NCBI GenBank assembly: GCA_902492825.1
Contig: CABUMZ010000117.1
Span: forward strand, 1-5,710
Length of the DNA stretch: 5,710 nt
Source: an uncultured Collinsella sp.
GTDB taxonomy: Bacteria; Actinomycetota; Coriobacteriia; Coriobacteriales; Coriobacteriaceae
Direction: 5' to 3'
In this document: positions 1-5,710 of the stretch, piece by piece
How positions within the stretch are numbered: the stretch's first letter is position 1
How the letters are laid out: every line of letters starts with the position of its first letter
The notes under the pieces: model-generated
Told to the model about the DNA's origin: nothing
The model's database searches: none
Seen by the model: the letters and a program-made list of their open reading frames with translations, nothing else
Position numbers and translations under genes: made by a program

Positions 1-2905
1 TGAGGCCCGGGATGCGACCGTCACCACGCTCTTCCTCGAGCAACTCGGCGCTCGCCGCGCCGCGCAGCGCGGGCTTGCCGCCCTTGGTCGAAAAATAGAG
101 CGCAGCACGGGTATCTAGGCCCAGCGCCCGACGCATGGCCTGCGCGTAGATGAGCGTTTGGGTATGCGGCGGCAGCCAGCGCGGATCGTCGATGGGAGCC
201 TCGCCCGTCTCCTCGTCACGCACCGTGGGGTCGGCAAGCTTAAACTCCTCAACGCCCGAACGGTGCTTGTAGTCGATTACCACGGCGCGGTTCTCGGCGT
301 CCACATCCACGCGGTCGATGCGCCCGCCGAGCGGCCAACCGGCATACTCGACCTTAAGCTCATTAAAGGCGAACTCAAGGTAGCGCGGAGCAAAAGGCGT
401 CAGCGCCTCGGCCTCATAGGCAAGCACACCCTCCAGCTGCGGCAGAATCTCGGCCACCTGGCGCTCCTCCACCGGAGAAAGCGGCACGAGTGGGCCCTCG
501 TTGCCACGCTTGGAGGCATGCTCGACCAAGGTCTCGTCAAAGACCTCGCGCAGCAGCTCCTGAGCACGCGGCAGGTTCTCGGGCGTCACGCGCTCCATGC
601 CCTCCTGGGGCAGACGGGCGTGCAGATGCTCCAGCACGTCGTGGACAAAGTTGCCCGTCTCCATATTGCCAAAGCCGGCGTCGATAGACTGGGGCTTGAC
701 GCGATACGACACGAACCAGCACAGTGGACAGGTAGAATAGGCCTCGATCTGCGAAGCGGACGTCAGGCGCGGCACCAGCGGCGCATCCTCGCCCTCGCCA
801 TCGCGACGGCGCAGGACCAGATACGGAATGGCTTCATCGCTCAGGTGCTGAGGAGCTTCGCAAATCACACGCTCGAACCTAAGACCTTCGCCTGCCGCGG
901 GATCAAAGTCGGCGATGATATCGCCCTCGCCCACGCACGTGGGCTTGACAGTGCCAGCGGCCTCGGCATGTGCCCGCAGCTCGGTCCATACGGCTGCCGG
1001 GTAGCACTCACGCGCCTGGCGATCGTGCGTCACGCGCGCAAGCGCAACCGGACCACGCGACGCTTGCATCGCACGGCCAAAGCGCACGCGCAGCAGAGCA
1101 GCAGGCTCCAAAGATACGCCGGCACGTCCCAGGTCCGCCGTCAGCGTGGCCAGCGGCCCCTCCTCGTGTGAGAGCGGATAGCTGTCCAGATCGACATCGG
1201 CAAACAGGACGGCATCGTAGCTGCCGGGACGCAACGCCGCTGCATCGGCAAGCGACACGAAGCGCACCCGGGCGCGCGGCGCGCGGTCTACCTCGTAGGT
1301 CTCATAATCGTAGGCGGTGCTACGCTTGTCCACCTTGGTACGAACGCCATCGAGCACGGGCACGGTCGCGGCCTGCGACACATCGAGCACGCGGGCTTCG
1401 TTCATAAGGATGTCGATGGCATGGCGCAGCAAGGCCGTCTCTGCCTGGCGACGGGCCTGACCGTCGAGGCCGCCAAACGCGCGATCGGGCAGTGCTTCGG
1501 CGACGGCAAGCATGGCCTTGAGCGCCGTCACGGGCTTGTCGCGCCACAGCGCCTGGAACACGTCCGAGACCACGCACGGCACGTTCTTAAACCAGTTCTC
1601 GTCGCTCGCCGCTTTACGCGCGCCCCTGATCTGGCCCTGCACGCTCTGCAGCAAGCTCTTGACGCCCGCAGTGGTCTTGCTGCGCGACAGTCGCATATTC
1701 TTGTCGAACGTGCGCGCGCTGGCAGCGTCGGCACCCGAAAGCGGGCTGTAGATCCAGTCGGTAAGCTCCGGAGCGGGCCACCACTCAGTCTTGGAAGCTG
1801 CCCCTTCGTCGGCGGCCTTCATGCGCTCGATCAGGTTGGCGAGCGCCGTAAACTGCCCGCCCGCGACGGACTGGGAAAACGCCGTGAACTCGGTCGTCTC
1901 GGCAGCAACGTGGCGCGCCGCCAAACGAGCGGCAAGCTCGCCGAACAGCTGGGATGCCCGGGCGGACACCACGAGCGCGCGCACGGGATCGGCGGGTGCG
2001 GAAGCGACATCGTTGACCTTAGACTCCTTGCACGCTTTCACCATCTTATCGATGACATCCGCATAGACACGGGCACGGGCATGGGGGCCGGCGGCTTCCA
2101 CAAAGGCAGGACGTGCAACGGACTTTGGAGCAGCCGTGGGAGCGCCGGCATCCTCGTCCAGCGGTGCAACCTCAAACAGCACGCCGCGGGCATCAAGGGC
2201 CGCGGCCAGCTCCTCACGCATCGCCGCTTGCTCGCGGGCGAGCAGCACGACAACCTCTCCCCCGTTGTTTGCCACGGCGGACAGCAGCTCGAGCAGGCTA
2301 TACGTAAATGACGTGACGCCGCGCACGCAAACGGCGCGGGCGCACGCCGGCAGGCTGTCGGCCAAAGCGCCGGCCATAATGTCAGCCGCCACGCAGGGCT
2401 CGACCATATCTCGACGGTCCAAGCCGCACGCATAGGCGCACAAAAGTTCAAACACGCGAGCCTCGGCATCGCTTTTTGGCTCAGGCTGGCAATTGTTGCC
2501 ACTGCATCGCTCGGCACCTGTCCCTGCCACACCTGGAAGCACATCGCGAGCCATACGCGCGAGCATGCGCACCGTGCCCTGGCTACGCGAAAGCGGCTGC
2601 AGGTCAGCATCGTCGCGGCGGGCAATCATATCCGAAAACAGCATCTGGCGCTGCAGGTTATCCACAAAGCTGCGGCCATCGCCCAAAAGCTCCCACAACG
2701 AACGGAGCCACGACGAAGGAGTCTTGTAGTCAACACCTAGGGAAGCGCCGGACGCAGCGGCATCATGGCGGCACAGGTCGAGCTCGGCAAATGTTGGTGC
2801 CAGCAGCACGGCACGTCCGTGGCAGTCAACAAGGTCGGCAAGCAGCGCCGACTCGGCATCACTCAAGTCCGCACCGGTATTGGTGGTATAGATTCGAACA
2901 GGCAT
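1..2905 (-). CDS. AddB/RexB-like PD-(D/E)XK exonuclease subunit (3' end off window)
   Basis: Reading the minus strand from ATG 2905-2903 gives at least 968 codons with no stop to the window edge; AddB proteins are usually about 1,100-1,170 residues, so roughly the last 100-200 are missing. The C-terminal part is a RecB-family nuclease: Y-S-T-C726-P-L-C-W, G-N-F-V-H755, G-R-I-D864-R-V-D, I-D878-Y-K880, then Q916-T-L-I-Y920, the QxxxY motif. In AddB an early cysteine (here probably C726) joins three C-terminal cysteines to hold a 4Fe-4S cluster; those three would lie outside the window. The N-terminal two thirds look like the degenerate helicase half of AddB, but I see no Walker A. The expected role, with an AddA-type helicase, is resection of double-strand breaks for recombination. 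The start is fixed by GGAGGA at 2908-2913, although spacing is short (2-3 nt), and by an in-frame stop at 2948-2950 with no ATG/GTG/TTG between. The AddB assignment is inferred; the nuclease domain is secure. Confidence 0.85.
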   Translation of the reverse strand, partial: MPVRIYTTNTGADLSDAESALLADLVDCHGRAVLLAPTFAELDLCRHDAAASGASLGVDYKTPSSWLRSLWELLGDGRSFVDNLQRQMLFSDMIARRDDADLQPLSRSQGTVRMLARMARDVLPGVAGTGAERCSGNNCQPEPKSDAEARVFELLCAYACGLDRRDMVEPCVAADIMAGALADSLPACARAVCVRGVTSFTYSLLELLSAVANNGGEVVVLLAREQAAMREELAAALDARGVLFEVAPLDEDAGAPTAAPKSVARPAFVEAAGPHARARVYADVIDKMVKACKESKVNDVASAPADPVRALVVSARASQLFGELAARLAARHVAAETTEFTAFSQSVAGGQFTALANLIERMKAADEGAASKTEWWPAPELTDWIYSPLSGADAASARTFDKNMRLSRSKTTAGVKSLLQSVQGQIRGARKAASDENWFKNVPCVVSDVFQALWRDKPVTALKAMLAVAEALPDRAFGGLDGQARRQAETALLRHAIDILMNEARVLDVSQAATVPVLDGVRTKVDKRSTAYDYETYEVDRAPRARVRFVSLADAAALRPGSYDAVLFADVDLDSYPLSHEEGPLATLTADLGRAGVSLEPAALLRVRFGRAMQASRGPVALARVTHDRQARECYPAAVWTELRAHAEAAGTVKPTCVGEGDIIADFDPAAGEGLRFERVICEAPQHLSDEAIPYLVLRRRDGEGEDAPLVPRLTSASQIEAYSTCPLCWFVSYRVKPQSIDAGFGNMETGNFVHDVLEHLHARLPQEGMERVTPENLPRAQELLREVFDETLVEHASKRGNEGPLVPLSPVEERQVAEILPQLEGVLAYEAEALTPFAPRYLEFAFNELKVEYAGWPLGGRIDRVDVDAENRAVVIDYKHRSGVEEFKLADPTVRDEETGEAPIDDPRWLPPHTQTLIYAQAMRRALGLDTRAALYFSTKGGKPALRGAASAELLEEERGDGRIPGL

Positions 2906-2953
2906 GGTCCTCCACTCAAACCGTTCGCAATAATCAATGCATCCATCCTACCC

Positions 2954-2991
2954 GCCCACGCGGACAGATTTGCCCCACGCCAACAGATTTG
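2954..2991. repeat. Two-copy 19-bp tandem repeat
   Basis: Positions 2954-2972 and 2973-2991 are adjacent 19-mers matching at 16 of 19 positions. Both contain CCCACGC followed two bases later by ACAGATTTG; the differences are the first base and GG versus CA in the middle. The last four bases of copy two (TTTG, 2988-2991) are also the first bases of the long inverted repeat. The repeat lies 49 bp upstream of the AddB-like start, where a promoter for that gene would be expected, so it could be an operator or a trace of insertion or slippage. Confidence 0.7.
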
Positions 2992-3076
2992 ATCCCTTGA
3001 GGACGGAGGAAAATGGATCACAGAGGGGGTCAGTCTAACCCTGTGATCCGTTTTCCTCCGTCCCCAAGGGATCAAA
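2988..3076. repeat. Long near-perfect inverted repeat (36-bp arms, 17-bp spacer)
   Basis: The left arm 2988-3023 and right arm 3041-3076 are reverse complements at 34 of 36 positions; the spacer is 3024-3040. The arms begin TTTGATCCCTTG, contain the core GGACGGAGGAAAA, and end GGATCACAG. One mismatch becomes a G-U pair if the plus strand is transcribed, the other if the minus strand is. No T-run follows the stem on either strand, so it is not an ordinary intrinsic terminator. Size and shape suit a REP/MITE-like non-autonomous palindromic element or a cruciform-forming site. No transposase gene is present in the window. The structure is seen directly; its mobile nature is inferred. Confidence 0.9.
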
Positions 3077-3099
3077 AAACCGCCCCCGGAGGGACGGTT
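3074..3099 (-). terminator. Intrinsic terminator of the yerC-like gene
   Basis: On the minus strand, AACCGTCCC-TCCG-GGGGCGGTT forms a 9-bp stem (one G-U pair) with a four-base loop at 3099-3078, continuing into TTTTTT (3079-3074). It begins 27 nt after the stop codon of the 3126-3425 gene. The T-run overlaps the last three bases of the long inverted repeat. Confidence 0.88.
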
Positions 3100-3125
3100 C
3101 TTCGTAATTCAATGTTGTCGCCGGC

Positions 3126-3425
3126 CTACTCGCCATCCTCCAACTTAATGAGGATCTTGCGGTAGCCACCGTACTCGCCGTTCAGCGCCTTTGAAACGCG
3201 GCTCACCGTGGTGGACGAAGCGCCGGTACGGGCCTGAACCTCAACATAAGGCTCGCCCTCGTCCAAATAGCGCGCAACCTGCAAACGCTGAGAAAGGTCG
3301 CAAATCTCGCGCGGCGTGCAGATATCGGTCAAAAACGCTTGGATATCCTTCTCGTCGTCCAAAAGGCTAAATGCGTGGACCAGCTGCTTGACATCAGGCT
3401 TGTCAAACATGTTCTCGATATTCAT
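3126..3425 (-). CDS. YerC/YecD-type TrpR-family transcriptional regulator
   Basis: This 99-residue protein belongs to the Trp repressor superfamily (YerC/YecD branch, usually about 100 residues). Conserved features visible are the helical stretch F-L-T-D-I-C-T-P-R-E-I-C-D-L-S-Q-R-L-Q-V-A (31-51) and the helix-turn-helix Y-V-E-V-Q-A-R-T-G-A-S-S-T-T-V-S-R-V (60-77), ending in the family-typical N-G-E-Y-G-G-Y (82-88). It should be a dimeric cytoplasmic DNA-binding protein. Some YerC relatives have been proposed as histidine-biosynthesis repressors; nothing nearby tests that here. The start at 3425 is supported by an in-frame TGA two codons upstream and a weak GGTGAT ribosome site; Met6 is a possible alternative because relatives often begin M-F-D. 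The gene appears monocistronic, with its own terminator and a possible promoter. Confidence 0.9.
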   Translation of the reverse strand: MNIENMFDKPDVKQLVHAFSLLDDEKDIQAFLTDICTPREICDLSQRLQVARYLDEGEPYVEVQARTGASSTTVSRVSKALNGEYGGYRKILIKLEDGE

Positions 3426-3501
3426 CGATCACCGCCAAACCCGCCAAAAGGCATCGAAGTTGATACTGACATCGGGCATCGTTCGCCCGTTCTATGCAAT
3501 A

Positions 3502-3525
3502 GGGCAACGCCTGTGGCTTTTGCCC
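3502..3525 (-). promoter_or_regulatory. Nested dyad at the likely transcription start of the yerC-like gene
   Basis: On the minus strand GGGCAA and TTGCCC (6-bp perfect arms) enclose GCC-ACA-GGC, a nested 3-bp stem. With the -10 box at 3536-3531, transcription would begin near 3524, so the dyad covers about +1 to +23. It could be an operator, perhaps autoregulatory, or a 5' RNA hairpin. The symmetry is seen; the role is inferred. Confidence 0.4.
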
Positions 3526-3530
3526 GTAGC

Positions 3531-3561
3531 AGTGTAGCACACCACCAAACTAAAGCGACAA
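3531..3561 (-). promoter_or_regulatory. Candidate promoter of the yerC-like gene
   Basis: On the minus strand an extended -10, TGCTACACT (box TACACT at 3536-3531), is preceded by TTGTCG (3561-3556) with a long 19-bp spacer. The extended TG could compensate for the poor spacing. The start codon is about 100 nt downstream. This is a motif match by eye. Confidence 0.4.
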
Positions 3562-3749
3562 GACTCTCTGCCAGCGGCGCGTTTTTCAGGACGAACGCCG
3601 TTTAGAAACCATATGCGCACGTAAGCTCCACGAATATTTGAGACAATGGGCGCCCAAACACCGCGGCGCGCCCGCGCAACCATCCAGGTCGCCGCCGCAA
3701 GCCGCTTCACGCGACGCCAGCAACCCCGGCGCAAGAAAGGATTCACGCC

Positions 3750-4115
3750 ATGCGCTTTATGCTTAACTGGCTCTTCACCTCGATCGCCATCGCGATCGCC
3801 ACGTTCCTCGTCCCCGGTATCCAACCCTTCGGCTTTGCCGAGGCTTGGGTCTGCTTTGCCTTCGTGGGACTGTTCCTCAACATCGTCGACTCGCTCGTCA
3901 AGCCGTTCCTGACGGTCATCTCGCTGCCGCTCACTATTATCACGCTTGGTATTTTTCAGCTCGTAGTCAACAGCTTTATGCTCGAGCTGGCCAGCTACCT
4001 GTCGGTCAATCTGCTGGGCGCGGGTATCTCCATTGCCGGCTTTGGATCGGCCTTTATGGGCAGCATCCTGGTATCCATCATGCGCAGCATTCTCGACAGC
4101 ATCGCCGAGGGCTAG
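3750..4115 (+). CDS. Phage holin family (PF04020-like) four-helix membrane protein
   Basis: The 121-residue protein is almost wholly hydrophobic with four likely membrane segments, about 5-24, 29-48, 52-85 (probably a helix with flanking turn) and 88-115. The stretch L-V-K-P-F-L-T-V-I-S-L-P-L-T-I-I-T-L-G at 49-67 followed by N-S-F-M-L (74-78) is the hallmark of the PF04020 '4-TMS phage holin' family; normal members are 110-125 residues, so it is complete. Despite the name, these are widespread chromosomal inner-membrane proteins with no established lysis role, and there are no phage genes nearby. The start is supported by AAAGGA at 3736-3741 with 8 nt to ATG. It is transcribed alone and ends at a strong terminator shared with the convergent rrf2 gene. 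Confidence 0.88.
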   Translation: MRFMLNWLFTSIAIAIATFLVPGIQPFGFAEAWVCFAFVGLFLNIVDSLVKPFLTVISLPLTIITLGIFQLVVNSFMLELASYLSVNLLGAGISIAGFGSAFMGSILVSIMRSILDSIAEG

Positions 4116-4152
4116 AACTGTTCAATACGAACCGTCATATCGACCCAAAACA

Positions 4153-4183
4153 AAGGCCGCCCATCGCAAAAATGGGCGGCCTT
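4153..4183. terminator. Bidirectional intrinsic terminator
   Basis: A perfect 12-bp stem, AAGGCCGCCCAT (4153-4164) with ATGGGCGGCCTT (4172-4183), has a 7-nt loop. It is followed on the plus strand by CTTATTTTTC and on the minus strand by TGTTTTGGG, so it can end the holin-family transcript (38 nt after its stop) and the convergent rrf2 transcript (about 70 nt after its stop). Confidence 0.93.
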
Positions 4184-4218
4184 CTTATTTTTCAAGTCTC
4201 AAAGGGCGAGAGAATCTA

Positions 4219-4243
4219 CCATTTCCACCCCGTCCCCAAATGG
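4219..4243. repeat. Degenerate copy of the GGGGACGG palindromic-repeat core
   Basis: On the minus strand CCATTT and AAATGG (6-bp arms) enclose a G-rich 13-nt loop, GGGGACGGGGTGG. The 10-mer CCGTCCCCAA on the plus strand at 4230-4239 is identical to that at 3058-3067 in the long inverted repeat. After GGGGACGG, both copies also show GG, an A-run of 3-4, then C/T-GG. It sits between the rrf2 stop and its terminator, 10 bp from the stop codon. Confidence 0.5.
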
Positions 4244-4253
4244 CGGGTATGGG

Positions 4254-4682
4254 TTAGATGACGTAGTCGTAACCATGGTTGGGAGCGACAAGTTGATCAA
4301 GCGTCACACCGTCGAGGTAGTCGTTGATGAGCTTGTCCAGGTTCTTCCACACGTCGAGCGTGGGGCACTCGTCCGAACGCGAACAGCCCTTGCAGTCGCC
4401 GTCCAGGCATGCGACCGGCGCCAGACTACCCTCGGTCAGGCGCAGGATCTCGCCCACCGTGTACTGCTCGGGCGGGCGCGTGAGCACGTAGCCGCCGCCT
4501 TTGCCGCGCATGCCCGAGAGCATATTGGCGCGCACGAGCGTAGCCAAGATGTTCTCGAGATATTTCTCGGAAATCCCCTGTCGCGCCGCGATCTCTTTGA
4601 GCGGGATGCGACCGGCCGCCTGGTGCTCGGCCAGGTCGACCATAACGCGCAGGGCATATCTGCCCTTAGTAGAAACCAACAT
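4254..4682 (-). CDS. Rrf2-family regulator, CymR/IscR-like, probably Fe-S-binding
   Basis: The 142-residue protein starts M-L-V-S-T-K-G-R-Y-A-L, the Rrf2 signature. The winged helix follows: helix-turn-helix L-K-E-I-A-A-R-Q-G-I-S-E-K-Y-L-E (28-43) and wing R-G-K-G-G-G-Y-V-L (59-67). Cysteines C92, C97, C100 and C106, followed by P-T-L-D-V-W, match the position of the Fe-S ligands of IscR-type members; CymR of Bacillus lacks them. The protein ends G-Y-D-Y-V-I, with a terminal isoleucine resembling CysK-docking tails. It is divergent from cysK, so the likely role is control of cysteine synthesis, perhaps with cluster sensing. The start at 4682 is the family start; AAAGG lies rather far upstream (11 nt). 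Length is normal. Family assignment is firm; the exact regulon is inferred. It could instead be a true IscR. Confidence 0.93.
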   Translation of the reverse strand: MLVSTKGRYALRVMVDLAEHQAAGRIPLKEIAARQGISEKYLENILATLVRANMLSGMRGKGGGYVLTRPPEQYTVGEILRLTEGSLAPVACLDGDCKGCSRSDECPTLDVWKNLDKLINDYLDGVTLDQLVAPNHGYDYVI

Positions 4683-4713
4683 GTATAGTGCTGCCTTTCG
4701 GTCATTTAGTCCG

Positions 4714-4745
4714 TAGAAATTCTAGCCGAAAAATTGGTTTTGAAA
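4714..4745 (-). promoter_or_regulatory. Candidate rrf2 promoter with overlapping 11-bp palindrome
   Basis: The minus strand has TAGAAT (4724-4719) as a -10 box, five of six to consensus, with TTTTCA 16 bp upstream as a -35. The perfect palindrome TAGAA-A-TTCTA (4714-4724, plus strand) covers that -10, which is the expected place for an autorepressor operator. The boxes are seen by eye; regulator binding is inferred. Confidence 0.5.
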
Positions 4746-4795
4746 ATACCCGTTCCGATCAAGATGGTTAATCGACTCGTAATAATCTTCTATTT

Positions 4796-4828
4796 CCTAT
4801 TGCGTTACTAGGCTTTACTGTCTACTAT
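4796..4828 (+). promoter_or_regulatory. Candidate cysK promoter with operator-like repeats
   Basis: TTGCGT (4800-4805) and TACTAT (4823-4828) are separated by exactly 17 bp, giving transcription from about 4835. A short dyad, CCTA (4796-4799) with TAGG (4809-4812), straddles the -35. TTACT occurs at 4805-4809 and 4815-4819, and CTACT at 4822-4826. These symmetric and repeated elements are candidates for Rrf2 binding. A second weaker promoter, TTGCCA (4831-4836) with CATAAG 18 bp later, is also possible. Confidence 0.45.
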
Positions 4829-4837
4829 GCTTGCCAA

Positions 4838-4903
4838 CAGCAAAACGAACAACCCATAAGGTTTGTGGGTTTCGCTGCTACACACACCGTAAAACCACAC
4901 GGT
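4838..4903 (+). promoter_or_regulatory. Structured cysK leader with two hairpins
   Basis: The leader can fold into an interrupted stem, CAG, CGAA, ACCCA (4838-4856) pairing with TGGGT, TTCG, CTG (4866-4877), and a second hairpin, ACCGT (4886-4890) with ACGGT (4899-4903). There is no T-run after either stem, no T-box sequence and no S-box that I recognise. It may be a simple stabilising or regulatory leader about 100 nt long. Confidence 0.4.
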
Positions 4904-4935
4904 ATCCAGTCATTTGAACACTTTGGAGGTTCACC

Positions 4936-5710
<775 letters not shown>

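Larger units (their letters stand above)
3426..3749. other. Gene-free divergent region between the yerC-like and holin-family genes
   Basis: The 324 bp have no credible gene: a short plus-strand frame starting at 3646 is arginine/serine-rich composition and overlaps the holin-family gene in another frame. The left half carries the candidate minus-strand promoter and two dyads (CGGGC/GCCCG at 3473-3489 and the nested dyad at 3502-3525). The right half is very GC-rich and contains a perfect 10-bp palindrome, TGGGCGCCCA, at 3647-3656. I find no convincing plus-strand promoter for the gene at 3750. Confidence 0.6.

Noticed and set aside
158..1171. 337-codon plus-strand open frame
   Set aside because: It lies opposite the AddB-like gene, whose frame contains intact nuclease motifs. 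The plus translation is R/A/L-rich with no recognisable domain; it is a shadow of high-GC coding DNA.
1421..2311. 296-codon plus-strand open frame
   Set aside because: Also antisense to the AddB-like gene, with low-information composition and no domain; the minus frame is continuous through this region.
2954..2991. Tandem repeat as a CRISPR fragment
   Set aside because: The two copies are adjacent with no spacer, only two exist, and no cas gene is visible.
2988..3076. Long inverted repeat as an intrinsic terminator
   Set aside because: No T-run follows the stem in either direction, and a conventional terminator already stands next to it.
3646..3912. 88-codon plus-strand frame before the holin-family gene
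   Set aside because: It is arginine/serine/proline-rich, has no ribosome site that I can see, and overlaps the well-supported membrane-protein gene in another frame.
3750..4115. Prophage lysis cassette
   Set aside because: The 'holin' family name is the only phage hint; no endolysin, structural or integrase gene is present and the gene has its own terminator among housekeeping genes.
4225..4243. G-quadruplex on the minus strand downstream of rrf2
   Set aside because: Only two-layer G-tract arrangements are possible from these runs, which is weak; the repeat-family explanation fits better.
4827..4859. Ten-codon ORF in the cysK leader, a possible leader peptide
   Set aside because: It has no ribosome site, contains no cysteine codons, and its ATG lies before or at the predicted transcription start.

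Overview
The window holds five genes: two cut by the window edges and three complete. All coding regions are GC-rich with strong G/C third positions. The mix of an AddB-type nuclease, a YerC-type TrpR homologue, a CymR/IscR-like Rrf2 regulator and cysK, typical of Firmicutes but in a GC-rich genome, suggests an actinobacterium of the class Coriobacteriia, perhaps Collinsella-like. That assignment is inference from composition and gene content, not from a search.

Layout. Positions 1-2905 (minus) are one uninterrupted reading frame of at least 968 codons whose end lies off the left edge. Its C-terminal part is a RecB-family PD-(D/E)XK nuclease, and the whole resembles AddB/RexB, the nuclease subunit of a double-strand-break repair helicase-nuclease. 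Positions 2906-3125 are non-coding and repeat-rich: a two-copy 19-bp tandem repeat runs into a long, nearly perfect inverted repeat (36-bp arms, 17-bp spacer), which in turn touches the intrinsic terminator of the next gene. Positions 3126-3425 (minus) encode a YerC/YecD-type TrpR-family regulator with a possible promoter and a nested dyad at its likely transcription start. Positions 3426-3749 have no gene. Positions 3750-4115 (plus) encode a small four-helix membrane protein of the 'phage holin family' (PF04020-like). A strong bidirectional terminator at 4153-4183 separates it from the convergent gene at 4254-4682 (minus), an Rrf2 regulator with Fe-S-type cysteines. Positions 4683-4935 form a divergent promoter region with candidate operators and a structured leader, followed by cysK (4936 onward, plus), which runs off the right edge.

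How the genes fit together. The clearest functional unit is the divergent rrf2-cysK pair. In Bacillus the Rrf2 protein CymR represses cysteine genes in complex with CysK. The Rrf2 protein here ends in ...GYDYVI, with a C-terminal isoleucine like known CysK-docking tails, yet it also carries an IscR-like cysteine cluster that CymR lacks. It may therefore read both CysK status and Fe-S/redox state. The second point of interest is the long palindrome family beside terminators, whose G-rich core (GGGGACGG) recurs in degenerate form about 1.2 kb away.
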